From NCBI RefSeq assembly GCF_021389975.1, contig NZ_CP089981.1:6659501-6723500 (forward strand): 64,000 nt of DNA, given 5' to 3'. The stretch is from Fulvivirga ulvae (lineage in GTDB: Bacteria; Bacteroidota; Bacteroidia; Cytophagales; Cyclobacteriaceae). A program made the position numbers and the translations under genes. The number at the start of each line of letters is the position of its first letter. Position 1 is the first letter of the stretch. The notes beneath the pieces are model-generated. The model searched no databases and was not told the origin of the DNA. It saw only the letters and a list, made by a program, of their open reading frames with translations. Shown here piece after piece: positions 53,515 to 63,722 of this stretch.

Positions 53515-53934
53515 CTAAAACCCTCTAAGTAACTCTTTAATTGTTTTGCTATTTTCTATTTGTTTAAGAATTTCTGTTTGGGCTGCATCATTCTTTATCT
53601 GTTGAGATTTCTCTTTCAACTCTTTCTTCAGCTGTTCCAAATCAATGTTATTGTTCAATGCTTCAAACTGAATTTTATTAACTCTTGATCTAAAAATCCT
53701 GAACTTAGATTTAATTAAAGACTTTCCAATCACCTTAAACAGATTCCCTCTACAATCTACAAATGTCTGATTTAAATAATACTTGTTAAAGAAATCATCA
53801 CTAGACCTGTAGTCTTCATTGTATATGAAGAAATCCCCCAGGGTATCTAATTCCCAGTCAGGATAACTTAAATTAAATATCGGATATTCAATAGATTCCT
53901 TCATACATTTCATAAGTTCCAATCGATTCATCAA
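53515..53934 (-). CDS. Putative immunity protein of the main RHS toxin
   Basis: This 139-residue soluble protein overlaps the end of the main RHS gene (stop at 53888) by up to 47 bases in another frame. The start could also be a later Met (MKCMKESI). The N-terminal half is mixed (YPIFNLSYPDWELDTLGDFF, DDFFNKYYLN). The C-terminal half is a charged helix (DLEQLKKELKEKSQQIKND). Coupling by overlap and position straight after the tip mark it as the cognate immunity gene. No family recognised. Confidence 0.7.
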   Translation of the reverse strand: MMNRLELMKCMKESIEYPIFNLSYPDWELDTLGDFFIYNEDYRSSDDFFNKYYLNQTFVDCRGNLFKVIGKSLIKSKFRIFRSRVNKIQFEALNNNIDLEQLKKELKEKSQQIKNDAAQTEILKQIENSKTIKELLRGF

Positions 53935-56900
53935 TCATATCCCCAATTCCTTTGGCTTCACCATTAATAAGATAATTAACGCCCATAGTTCCAAAATCTG
54001 CCAAAAACCAAACACCAGCTACGATTGCTCCAACCCCAGTAGTTGATGCCCCTAACATAGCTGTATTAATAGCGTGTGAAGGTTTTAGCTCTCCTGAAAG
54101 AGCAATATCTGCTACTATTAAACCGCCCCCTATTTTTGTCAATTTGCTAGACAAATTTCGGGCTCCTGCTACCGTTTGAACCTGCTTAGCCCTTATTGCT
54201 TTTGCTCCAAAATTATTCCAACGGCTCGTTTGCCATCTCCAAGCTGTTGTAGTTTGATACTTATGCCATACTTCATTCCATTTATAATATCCACCAGAAC
54301 CTACAGTATAAGTTGACACAGCCCCTACGCCTGTATTGATAGACCACATGCCACGGCTAACCCAATCTCCAAGTTCACTATTCTGGCCTTGACCTGTGTC
54401 ACCAACGCTTACCAAATCCATGTTTTGCGTACCACCAAAATCAACCATTTCTCCGGTTTTACTATTATTGATTGTATAGGAAGTACCAGTTTTATAAAGA
54501 ATGTTATAACCGCCATTTCCATTGGACATCACTTCCCCGCCATTCGAGCCAGCAAAAATAAGCGCGCTACCTTCCCTACCATAAGTAGTATTAGTCCACG
54601 ATTGATGTTGGTCATTATATCCGAAGCCAGCAGCATAAGCTTCACCCTGATTTGCAAAAACGCTCCATCCATTTTGTGAATCCCATGATCCACCTACACC
54701 ATCACTTTCAAGTATCTTTTCTACCATTTCAAAAATCTGGTCCCAATCACTGAACACATCATCTCCTCGTGGGTCGTTAAAAGATATCGGGTTGCTAAAT
54801 GCAAAGTTGTAGGGAGTATATGAGGCATATTTGCCAGCCCGGGGATCTATCCCCGTAAACCTTCCAATGGCAGCATCATACTGCCTGAAAAACGTGCTAT
54901 AAAGTTGAGTTTCTTCGTTCAGCTCACTTCCGGCATTGTATAAGAAGTTGTTTTTAAGGTCAGTTGGCCGTGTCCAGCTCGTGTTAAACTGTAGACCAAA
55001 CGGGTAGTATTCATTGCTCTGTACCACGAGGCTCTCTTTCACCGTCACCTCGAAGTCATCGAAGTACACTTCGCTGTCACTCTCGTTGGTCAGGTACACA
55101 TAAATGAAACCTTCTTTTTGCGCTATAGGTGCAGGCTCCAGCGTCATCAGTTCCGGGTTGGCCAGGGCATCATCACTCATCGGCCAGTGGCCGTGCTGTA
55201 CCACCTGCATGTTTTTGTCGAACATGATGTAGTTCAGGTAAGCGGCTATTTCTCCTGAGGCGGCCTGCTGTAATCCGAAGCCTCCCAAAGCAGGATTGAT
55301 CGCCTGGTCAAAAGCATCGAAAACCGCCTGCTCGGAGGTTGATCCGCCATTCACACCCCCAAAGCTTCCGGCTATTGCCGTGATCAGGGTAGGCAGGTCA
55401 ACTGTTGACGTACCCGATCCGCCACGGTAAAAGCCCTGCACCTGCATGGCAATCGTGTCACCGGGGTAGACCGGTAAAGTCAGTGCCGGACCGGAGATTT
55501 GTCCTGCGGTCAGTCGTGTTACACTGCTGCCCGAAGTGGCCAGTACATCGGCCGTGCTGTTGGTGCCTTCAAAAAGGTCATCATCAGCCTGGTTCGGAGC
55601 GGCCTCCATGTTGGCCGTAAACGTGGTTACGTCAGGGTTGGAGGTGTAGATCATCCGCACATTTCCTAAATGATCGGTATAGGCGTATTGGTAGTCATAA
55701 CCAAACTCATCGACCACCACACGGCCTTCGGCATGACCGAAGAAGCGCAGGGTATCGTTTTCGTAGAGCATGTTGCCAATATAGTCCGTACGGGTCTTCA
55801 AGGTGCTGTTTTTGTAGACTTCCTGGGCGAGTTTTTCGCCGGAAGCGGCATAAATATAATTGATAACCGTACCATTATCAAAGGTAATGGTCTCGGGTTT
55901 ATTCAAAACATTATAGGTAATGGAGGTGATACCTTTGTTGGCATCTGCCGTCATGTTACCTACTGCATCGTAACCGTAGTCATTACCAGGCACATCCTTA
56001 AACCCTGTATCGTTGGCTGCTGCATCGGATACGCTTAGCAACTGGTTGCTGCTACCTGCACTGTAGCTATAATTAAGCTCATCGACCTTGGTTTTTACAC
56101 TACCTTGTTCTGCAAAACGAGTCAATGTCTGAATATTACCATTGGCATCGTAGGTTATATTATTCAAATCGTAGTTCCCTTTATCGAGCCCATCTTTAAA
56201 AGTGGCATTTGTTAAGCGATCAGTTTTGTCATAGGTATAATTGTACCCTTTTACAAAAGACTTACCAGTCTTATCCTTCCATGTCACGGAAGAAATGTTA
56301 CCGTTGTAGTAAGGTGTCTGGTCCGGATCACTTGTCTGTTCATTGTAGATCCACTCCATACCAAAGAGCTTTTCCGAGGTCATGATACCCGGCTCATTCA
56401 TTGACTTGAGCCACCCTCTGATGTTATAGGCATAATCTACGGTTTGTAAGTATTTTCCTTCTCCTTTCCGATAATGCAGATCTTTTCCTACTTGTTGCCC
56501 TAATTCATTATACCGGTAATGTGCGATCATTTGCTCAGGGTCATTGCCATTTTTCTGAAACAGGGAATCCAATCGTCCTACATGGTCATAGGTATAGCGC
56601 TGTTTGATAGTAAGAGGTGTTTCTGTAGCCAAATCCCTGGTTTCGTAATGGGCGGTACTAACTGACATCAGACGCTCTGTAAATAGGCTGTACATCATGG
56701 AGGTGACATCTATCCCTCCTGTATGGTTTTCCTTCCTTATTTCCGATGCCTTTCCTTTTTTATCATAGAACACAACTGAGTTCATCCATTCTTCAGTACC
56801 CAATATCCTTACTTTACCACCGGTTGCATAGCCTCTGGTTAATTTCAGGTCTACAAGCTTTTCATTTACATCAGCATTTGAATAATCTGCAGTACCGTCA

Positions 56901-59731
56901 CGGCCAAAGTCGTAATGATCATAATAGTTGACTCCCAGCAATGTAAGGTCTGAGGTCGGAAAAACTCTGTTGCTATATCCATGAAAAGCCTGGGAAATTT
57001 CTTCTTTTTCAAAGTAAATCTCTTGTTGGGCCTCACTATCTGCCAGTGCCTGCATATCAACACGTGAGGTTGCCACTGTGTTGGTATACACTCCTGAGTA
57101 TACGGGTCTGTCCAGTTCATCATATTTTACAAACATCCACTGTCCGGCTGCTCTCTGGTTACCATCCTGGGTCAGGATCACCCTGTCAAACTGATCATAA
57201 ATAATGTATTCCGGTGCTGCTCCCGGTACTTTCTTCTCTGTTAATTTTCCTTCATTATCATAGGCATACGTGTATATTAACTCGGCTATAGCACTGTTAT
57301 TTACATCAAGTATTGCCCCGGCACCCAGTAGTTTCACGGCTTTTGGGGGAATAGTATAGATCAGCCTGTCCAGTTCATCATACAGGTAGTAAGTTTCAAG
57401 ATATTTGGAATAGCTTCCTTCAACAATCTCGTCTACTTCTACCTGCTTTAATATGGTTTTTCCTGAAGGATCTGTAAATGTCCGTACTGTGTTGCCGTTT
57501 TCATCTGTCAGGATATTCACATAGAGTTGATCCGCATCGTAATAACTATCACTGATCCCGTTAAAACCCCAACGCCTCACTTCGCCTGCCAGGTTAAAAG
57601 CATAATTGTACTTCACGGCATGTGCATTAAGCGCCCAATCTTTACCCGGTGCACTTTGGGCCAAAATTCTTCTTCCCGGAGCATCTTCATGTGACGAAGT
57701 GCTATAGTAATATGCACTCTCACTAAATCCGTTACTTTCATAGTAAGCAGTTACATCACCAACATTGCTATAGTAATCCTGCCCCTGATCAGCGTAGGGC
57801 AGGTAGCTCCTTACATTGCCTTCGCTGTCATAAGTTTGGTGCACTATGACATCCTGAAATGTTGGGGTAATATTTTTACTTACCGAAGTCTGAGGTCGGC
57901 CAAAACCATCATTATATACCGTGCCTACAAGTTTTTCTCCTTTGGCCGGATCCAGGTTTTCGATGTTCAAATGGTTAATAACCGGAATCATAGGTGTTTC
58001 CTCGCGTGTGTAATTTTCCGAAGGGTCCATCAGGTGGCTTCCGGCGGTATATTTGACTATTGATTTGATGGCTGAATACCCCATTACACCAAGTTTATTC
58101 ACCTTCACCCGGTAGTAGTATGTGCCCACACCAATGGTATGCTGAATATTTTCCTGAGATGTTCCCATCGAGATCCACGATATACCATCGGTAGAATACT
58201 CCCAGTCTACAATAGTCCCGGAATAGCCCGAAAGTATCAGATTCGGGTTATGGGCCAACCCTGCCATACGCTCTTCCCCCAGGATCGTTCCGGCAAAACC
58301 TATCTGATCCACAAATACAGTCTCTTCTGCGTAATCTGCCACACAAACCCCATTAGACACCTCGGCCTTAAAACGGGTTTCACGATCAATATTGACTGTT
58401 ATTTCTGACTGGCCTGCTGTACCGGCAACAGGTTGCCACGCACCTCCATAACCTTTCATGTGCCATTGCACAACATCGCCATTAAAACTATTAAGTTTAA
58501 GGTTCACGTTTCCGCTGTTGACCACCGTAGCCTGCTGGCCTGTGATGAACCCGGCATCGGAGGGTTCAGAAATTGTAACAAATATTGATTTGGTACTTAT
58601 ACTACCACAAGAGTTGTGCGACACTACCTTGTACGCAGCACCGTCTACTGCCGGCTCGGTCAAATGATCATTGGCAGGTGTAATAGCATACCAGTCTGAA
58701 TTTCCCGGGTCTGATTTGAACCATTGCCGTAATTGTGGCTGATCTGGTGTAAACTGTAGATCTATCTGCCCTGATCCACACACTGAATGTGTGCCTGCCA
58801 AGCTACCTGAAGCTGGTAAAGACTCGGCTATTACTTTTACATAGTCTTTTGAAGTATCCTCAAAAAAACGAGCCCACTTTTCACCACATACTGAAATCTC
58901 CTTTCTCTTAAAATAAGCTTCTGTTTCTATGAGCGCAGAGGGCACCTCATAACTCGTGCCATTGCTGGTTCCCGGTGCTACCGTCCAATTGTCTGTTCCT
59001 GTTGTGGAATAATACCACTGATAAGTAAAGCTCCCATCTCCACCTGCAGGAGAAGCCTGGTCTGTCAATATAACAGAAGTTCCTTTACAAACTTTTGAGG
59101 GACCAGATATTGCCCCCGGAGATGTGTCTGGGATCAAACTGAGATCTATTTGTGTAGCAGGCCCCCAAAGTGTGCCTTTTAAGCCTCTCAGGAAAACTGA
59201 TTTGCTGCCCGGAGTAGCATCCGGCATGACATAATAATGTTCATTCGCTGACGCGGATGAGGTGGAAGTTCCCGTCGATGTCGTTTGCCAATACCATTCG
59301 GTATAGGGGTCTGATGGGTTACTGCGGGTAAGCGTTTTGATTCCACATACATTAGATGATACCGAAGGCGTCGCCGGGGCAGCAGGATAAGTTTGAATGG
59401 CAACATTCATAGATGCGATATCTCCCCTTTCTTTAACCAGAAAAGTTACGCTACCTGTAGTAACCTCTTTCCACTTTATTTGCACCCAATATCCACGACT
59501 ATCCTTACCTTTCATATATATTCCTTTGAGACCATCATTATCCACCCTCCAACTCGGTGTGCCTAAAAGCGTGTAAGGGGTCTCGTAGTAATACGTATAG
59601 GTTGGAGCATCATTGCCCCCGACAGGATTACTCTCTCCAACAAGTTCCTGCGCCTGAACTGATGCGCATGAAATCCCAAAGCTCAGGGTTAATAAAAATA
59701 GTATATTTTGTAAAATTTTCATCTTCAGCAT
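53888..59731 (-). CDS. Main RHS repeat toxin with Ig-like, DUF6443-type, YD-repeat core and tip
   Basis: The frame is open to 59755, but an ATG at 59731 overlaps the upstream stop (TAATG) and precedes a signal peptide ending near SVQAQ, giving 1947 residues. Order: signal peptide; Ig-like/SprB-like repeats with Cys pairs (to about 560); a DUF6443-type region from NYTREETPMIPV; YD/RHS repeats (YTYDHVGRLDSLFQ, YDAVGNMTAD) forming the shell; DHLGNVRM near 1355; a beta-sandwich-like insert; core end AAIGRFTGIDPRAGKY near 1622. The tip (last 300 residues) is Gly-rich with a membrane-like segment (GASTTGVGAIVAGVWFLADF) and no motif I can name. RHS shells enclose and release the tip as a toxin. Secretion is by the Sec route, since no T6SS parts are seen. 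Confidence 0.9.
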   Translation of the reverse strand: MLKMKILQNILFLLTLSFGISCASVQAQELVGESNPVGGNDAPTYTYYYETPYTLLGTPSWRVDNDGLKGIYMKGKDSRGYWVQIKWKEVTTGSVTFLVKERGDIASMNVAIQTYPAAPATPSVSSNVCGIKTLTRSNPSDPYTEWYWQTTSTGTSTSSASANEHYYVMPDATPGSKSVFLRGLKGTLWGPATQIDLSLIPDTSPGAISGPSKVCKGTSVILTDQASPAGGDGSFTYQWYYSTTGTDNWTVAPGTSNGTSYEVPSALIETEAYFKRKEISVCGEKWARFFEDTSKDYVKVIAESLPASGSLAGTHSVCGSGQIDLQFTPDQPQLRQWFKSDPGNSDWYAITPANDHLTEPAVDGAAYKVVSHNSCGSISTKSIFVTISEPSDAGFITGQQATVVNSGNVNLKLNSFNGDVVQWHMKGYGGAWQPVAGTAGQSEITVNIDRETRFKAEVSNGVCVADYAEETVFVDQIGFAGTILGEERMAGLAHNPNLILSGYSGTIVDWEYSTDGISWISMGTSQENIQHTIGVGTYYYRVKVNKLGVMGYSAIKSIVKYTAGSHLMDPSENYTREETPMIPVINHLNIENLDPAKGEKLVGTVYNDGFGRPQTSVSKNITPTFQDVIVHQTYDSEGNVRSYLPYADQGQDYYSNVGDVTAYYESNGFSESAYYYSTSSHEDAPGRRILAQSAPGKDWALNAHAVKYNYAFNLAGEVRRWGFNGISDSYYDADQLYVNILTDENGNTVRTFTDPSGKTILKQVEVDEIVEGSYSKYLETYYLYDELDRLIYTIPPKAVKLLGAGAILDVNNSAIAELIYTYAYDNEGKLTEKKVPGAAPEYIIYDQFDRVILTQDGNQRAAGQWMFVKYDELDRPVYSGVYTNTVATSRVDMQALADSEAQQEIYFEKEEISQAFHGYSNRVFPTSDLTLLGVNYYDHYDFGRDGTADYSNADVNEKLVDLKLTRGYATGGKVRILGTEEWMNSVVFYDKKGKASEIRKENHTGGIDVTSMMYSLFTERLMSVSTAHYETRDLATETPLTIKQRYTYDHVGRLDSLFQKNGNDPEQMIAHYRYNELGQQVGKDLHYRKGEGKYLQTVDYAYNIRGWLKSMNEPGIMTSEKLFGMEWIYNEQTSDPDQTPYYNGNISSVTWKDKTGKSFVKGYNYTYDKTDRLTNATFKDGLDKGNYDLNNITYDANGNIQTLTRFAEQGSVKTKVDELNYSYSAGSSNQLLSVSDAAANDTGFKDVPGNDYGYDAVGNMTADANKGITSITYNVLNKPETITFDNGTVINYIYAASGEKLAQEVYKNSTLKTRTDYIGNMLYENDTLRFFGHAEGRVVVDEFGYDYQYAYTDHLGNVRMIYTSNPDVTTFTANMEAAPNQADDDLFEGTNSTADVLATSGSSVTRLTAGQISGPALTLPVYPGDTIAMQVQGFYRGGSGTSTVDLPTLITAIAGSFGGVNGGSTSEQAVFDAFDQAINPALGGFGLQQAASGEIAAYLNYIMFDKNMQVVQHGHWPMSDDALANPELMTLEPAPIAQKEGFIYVYLTNESDSEVYFDDFEVTVKESLVVQSNEYYPFGLQFNTSWTRPTDLKNNFLYNAGSELNEETQLYSTFFRQYDAAIGRFTGIDPRAGKYASYTPYNFAFSNPISFNDPRGDDVFSDWDQIFEMVEKILESDGVGGSWDSQNGWSVFANQGEAYAAGFGYNDQHQSWTNTTYGREGSALIFAGSNGGEVMSNGNGGYNILYKTGTSYTINNSKTGEMVDFGGTQNMDLVSVGDTGQGQNSELGDWVSRGMWSINTGVGAVSTYTVGSGGYYKWNEVWHKYQTTTAWRWQTSRWNNFGAKAIRAKQVQTVAGARNLSSKLTKIGGGLIVADIALSGELKPSHAINTAMLGASTTGVGAIVAGVWFLADFGTMGVNYLINGEAKGIGDMIDESIGTYEMYEGIY

Positions 59732-62700
59732 TAATTTTGAGATTCTACACCACAATTTGGATCACTCTGATAAGCGGATATGACCACCCAATCGCTCTGG
59801 CCTTTCCTTCCGGTTACATTATCGGTCACCTTAAACCTGTACCGGTGGTTGTAAGTTGCTCCTATCGAAAGGGTATTGACCGTAGTGCTATAAGTCTCCG
59901 TACTTGTGGGTATTCCGTTGATCATGCGCACAACTTCCCAATCATACCTGTAGTCTCCTGTCCCTCCGGTAACACTTGCCGTTAAGGTGTGCTGGTGCCC
60001 GGGCATATAGCATAGATCAAATGATTGCGGGTAGTTTGAAGTTATACTGGCTCCTAAAGGTTTTTCTGCAACATTTACTCTTGTCAGCAGGTAGCTAAAC
60101 TGTCCTTCGTATTCTATCTCGAGCAGCACTACATAATTACCGGGTGTACTAAAGGTGTGCTCAAATGAGTTGACCTGGTTTTGGGAAATCCCGGTAAAAT
60201 CATTTGCCGAAATCTCATATCCGGAGGGGTAGCTCAGAGGAACACCAACCTTCCAGCGATATTGATAACCTGCCGGGTGAGCTGTAAAGATAACGCTGTT
60301 ACCTTCATAAATTTTCTCGTTGGTATAGGTAATACTCGCCTGCAGGTTCCACAAGGTACCGGGTGTAGACGAAGTAAATTGCTTTCTGATATAACCGTTT
60401 TCATCTCTTACTCTTTTGAGGTCACCAAGGTCGTCGTATTCATAGAAGGTGCTTTTTCCTTTGGTGTTGGTCTCTGCTATTGGTCTTAAACCTTTTCCGT
60501 ACAATGTATGGCTGAAAGCTGCACTATAAGGGTAATAGGCAATATTATCGATATTCACAGTATTATCGGTTGCGATGTGAAGGCTTACATCACCTGAAAG
60601 ATCTGACTCAACGACTTTTTCTAAGTACACCCAGTTAAGAGAACCGGAAAAAGGAACATTGACCGCTTCATCAATTGTACCATTGCTTATAGTTATAGTA
60701 AAATTCCCATCATCAGCACTTTTCACCCAGCAGGAGAAAATGTATTTACCTTCCCGTTTTTTTAGGTTTTCAGATATAGAAGTGCCTCCATTTAACCGGT
60801 AGGCCAGACCGCCGTTCACTCCTTCTATACTACTTCCTGAAACGCCAAAGTTTCTGAGTGTTTTCTTCTCAAAATCACTAAACCTCACTTCCTCTAAAGT
60901 TGCATTTGAAAATGCCGCACTGACAACATTTTCATTATATGCATACATTACAGTTCCTTTCTCTTTATTCTTATTGGTATATGAAAGCACCCGGCCTTTA
61001 GGACTAAATATTTCATTGGTAAGAAGCTTCTCATAATGCTGATCATCAAAAACAAAATTACTCGTACCACTTACGTTATTTACCGATGATTGCTGAAGGG
61101 CGGTTGATGGGGCGATAAGCCCATAAGTGGTTTTAAGGTTAACGTTGTCATTTAGTTTATCATGCTCATAAACATTAAGCGTTGCTCCTACTATGCTCTC
61201 CGCGCCATTATTATTAACGGTGGTAAATGTCTCCACCGGTACACCCAAAATGTTTTTCTCCCTGAAGTTGAGCAGGGCTTTTGTCTGCGCATCCACATTA
61301 CTCCATTCATAGGGAAAGCTCTGATCTATAATATAATCCTCATTGTACTTAATGTTTGTGGTCACCAACCTTCCCTGTGACTGTACAGACTTCGAGGTTA
61401 GCAGGTAATGGCTTTGTGCATCATAGTTATAGTGGGTTATGCTTTCTATGGACTGTCCGCCTTCATATGTTCTTGCAATGCTTTTGGTAATCCTGCTACC
61501 TGTATTTACCTTCAAGTGATACAATGAATAAGTCACATAAGACGAATAGCTGTCCCATTTTACCGCTTTCACATTATGGGAAGGAATATCAAAGTTGTAT
61601 TCATTCACAACTTCAGTCTTGATTTCATCACTGCCTGAATAGTCTGCCCTCCTCAAGAGTGCGCCTTGTACCGCAGGGGCATTTACCTGCGGGGCAAAAG
61701 GATACCTGAAAAAGCCGGCAGCCCCACTCAAATCCATACAATTGGTCCCTGAGGGCCTGGCAAACCTTGTCGTTGTCGTCTCTGTAGTTTCCATGCCGTA
61801 CTCTACTGGAAGCGCGTATTCGTATATACTGTATCCCGCACCTTTTGTGGACACTTTGACCCGGCTATATGCCACACTGCTACCTTTGAATATCTCATCG
61901 TTTATGTCTTCCTCCGTGCGGACAACAAGATTTTTCCAGGCGAAATCAGATGTAAGGTTATTCACATCGTAATACGTAATGTTATTATTAAAAGGACTGA
62001 CATGGAAATTAAGAAAGAAAGCATACTCCGGCCGGTATAATCTATTTCCGCTTGAGTTTCCATTTTCCAGTTGGTAATCATACTCTTTATATTGATCCCG
62101 TGAATGCCCCAAACCATTGAAAAACTCAAGTCGCTTCACTCTTATGCCTCCCCCATAAAATTCCATATTGGCCAGGGAATCGTAAAAAACGTTTGGCTCG
62201 TAATGTATGGTGGTACTACCTCCTGCCGGCTTGGTTACAGCTTTTAGGCTTCCCCATTGCAATTGCACGATATTCGGTTGCCCATGCTTACCCGCAATTT
62301 CGATTACCCGGCCTGTATAACCTGGTAAAGGGTTATAGCGCAATCTATTGATCCCACTCAGCTCAGGGTATAAATATAGTCGCGGGTGTTTGCTTTGCGT
62401 CTCCATTGTGGAATAATAACCGTAAATGTCTTTATCATTGGTATTACGGTCGGTAAGCATCGCAGTCTCAGCCTTTAGATCAACACCATAATATGAAAAG
62501 TGATAAGGTAGTTCACGTAATTCTGTAGCCTGTGATATGGAGTTCAGAAAGATATGACTTCCATTTTCCGGTTCTTCATTGCTTTTAATAAAGCTGTACC
62601 TGAAAATATATTTATTTAATGGCTCATCTGCACTAATCACTTTATCATAAACTGTTATCCAGTCCAACAGCATTTTCTTATACTCGTAATTCCCCGTAGG

Positions 62701-63717
62701 TATGGCATACTTGCTATTGGCAAATTCTATTCGCTTGTTTGGTGTGTTGATAGCCTCAAGTACACGTGGAAGTGAGTGGGTTGTTTTTAGGGTATATTGG
62801 CCGATGCTGTCGTATGTACTATTTACATAATTGTATGTATAGTAGTTTCTTTGCTGCTCCTCCATTGGCCAGGGTATAAAATCTTCCCCATACCATGATT
62901 GCAATAAGGGTGGATTGCTGTATTCAAAACTGATCTGCTCACCATAAGCAGAGATTATTTTCGAGAGATACCACGTTTCATTAAAATGAACATACCCTTT
63001 AAAACGGTAGTATTCATCTTTAAAGAGTAGTGGTACCGGTACCTCTATATGTCCCCAGCCCTTATAGGCAGAGGTAGGGTTCTCAAAGTAATAACGGCTC
63101 CCGCTTTCATCGACTATAGTAAAACTAACAATGTTCTTGTTTTCATCACGCACATAGGAAACTTTGAAATTATTATGACCAATAAACCGGATATCACCAT
63201 TGTTATCAAATAAAAAACTGGCCTGAATACCCGGGCAGGAAATATGAAAAATATCAGGTTCCGTGTCCCTAAGGTCTCCATTACCATAAGTCCCTAATTG
63301 ACTCAAATAGTTATAATCATCTACTTCGTCGCTGCATGTTGCATAATTTGTGTCCGCAGATGGATCAAAGTTGCCGATAATGGAATAGTTGCCGTCATAA
63401 AGCCACCCTGCACGAGAATCCTCAGCATCTTTCGGCACCATATCATCAGGTAGTCCTCGAAGGGTTCTCCTTATCTCACCACCAGCATTAAGAGACCATC
63501 CGACACCTAATCTGCCTGATGGTGCCTCAACAGGAATGCCATTGCCTACATATGAAATAGATACCAGGTGAGAAAGTCTCCCATCCTGAGCTGTTAGCAA
63601 GGGTATATTTATCACTGCACTGCCGGTAAACGGATCAACATCCACAAACTCCTGCGCACATATAAGTTTCGATACCAGCAGGAGCGCCACCGGTAAAATT
63701 CGCTTCATTGATATCAT
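59731..63717 (-). CDS. RHS/YD-like secreted partner with PKD-type end
   Basis: This 1328-residue protein has a signal peptide (MKRILPVALLLVSKLICA, start ATG at 63708 or 63717) followed by DVDPFTGSAVINIPL and GRLGVGWSLNAGGEIRR, the SpvB-like opening of the first half of split Bacteroidota RHS pairs. Long YD-like regions follow (YGYYSTMETQSKHPRLYLYP, HYNYDAQSHYLLTSKS, FYEYDDLGDLKRVRD). A carbohydrate-binding-like beta domain lies near 1000-1110 and two PKD-like domains near 1150-1320 (SFEHTFSTPGNYVVLLEI; TASVTGGTGDYRYDWEV). It ends one base into the next gene, so the two are coupled. Together they likely assemble one large surface or secreted structure. Confidence 0.85.
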   Translation of the reverse strand: MISMKRILPVALLLVSKLICAQEFVDVDPFTGSAVINIPLLTAQDGRLSHLVSISYVGNGIPVEAPSGRLGVGWSLNAGGEIRRTLRGLPDDMVPKDAEDSRAGWLYDGNYSIIGNFDPSADTNYATCSDEVDDYNYLSQLGTYGNGDLRDTEPDIFHISCPGIQASFLFDNNGDIRFIGHNNFKVSYVRDENKNIVSFTIVDESGSRYYFENPTSAYKGWGHIEVPVPLLFKDEYYRFKGYVHFNETWYLSKIISAYGEQISFEYSNPPLLQSWYGEDFIPWPMEEQQRNYYTYNYVNSTYDSIGQYTLKTTHSLPRVLEAINTPNKRIEFANSKYAIPTGNYEYKKMLLDWITVYDKVISADEPLNKYIFRYSFIKSNEEPENGSHIFLNSISQATELRELPYHFSYYGVDLKAETAMLTDRNTNDKDIYGYYSTMETQSKHPRLYLYPELSGINRLRYNPLPGYTGRVIEIAGKHGQPNIVQLQWGSLKAVTKPAGGSTTIHYEPNVFYDSLANMEFYGGGIRVKRLEFFNGLGHSRDQYKEYDYQLENGNSSGNRLYRPEYAFFLNFHVSPFNNNITYYDVNNLTSDFAWKNLVVRTEEDINDEIFKGSSVAYSRVKVSTKGAGYSIYEYALPVEYGMETTETTTTRFARPSGTNCMDLSGAAGFFRYPFAPQVNAPAVQGALLRRADYSGSDEIKTEVVNEYNFDIPSHNVKAVKWDSYSSYVTYSLYHLKVNTGSRITKSIARTYEGGQSIESITHYNYDAQSHYLLTSKSVQSQGRLVTTNIKYNEDYIIDQSFPYEWSNVDAQTKALLNFREKNILGVPVETFTTVNNNGAESIVGATLNVYEHDKLNDNVNLKTTYGLIAPSTALQQSSVNNVSGTSNFVFDDQHYEKLLTNEIFSPKGRVLSYTNKNKEKGTVMYAYNENVVSAAFSNATLEEVRFSDFEKKTLRNFGVSGSSIEGVNGGLAYRLNGGTSISENLKKREGKYIFSCWVKSADDGNFTITISNGTIDEAVNVPFSGSLNWVYLEKVVESDLSGDVSLHIATDNTVNIDNIAYYPYSAAFSHTLYGKGLRPIAETNTKGKSTFYEYDDLGDLKRVRDENGYIRKQFTSSTPGTLWNLQASITYTNEKIYEGNSVIFTAHPAGYQYRWKVGVPLSYPSGYEISANDFTGISQNQVNSFEHTFSTPGNYVVLLEIEYEGQFSYLLTRVNVAEKPLGASITSNYPQSFDLCYMPGHQHTLTASVTGGTGDYRYDWEVVRMINGIPTSTETYSTTVNTLSIGATYNHRYRFKVTDNVTGRKGQSDWVVISAYQSDPNCGVESQN

Positions 63718-63722
63718 AAGAA

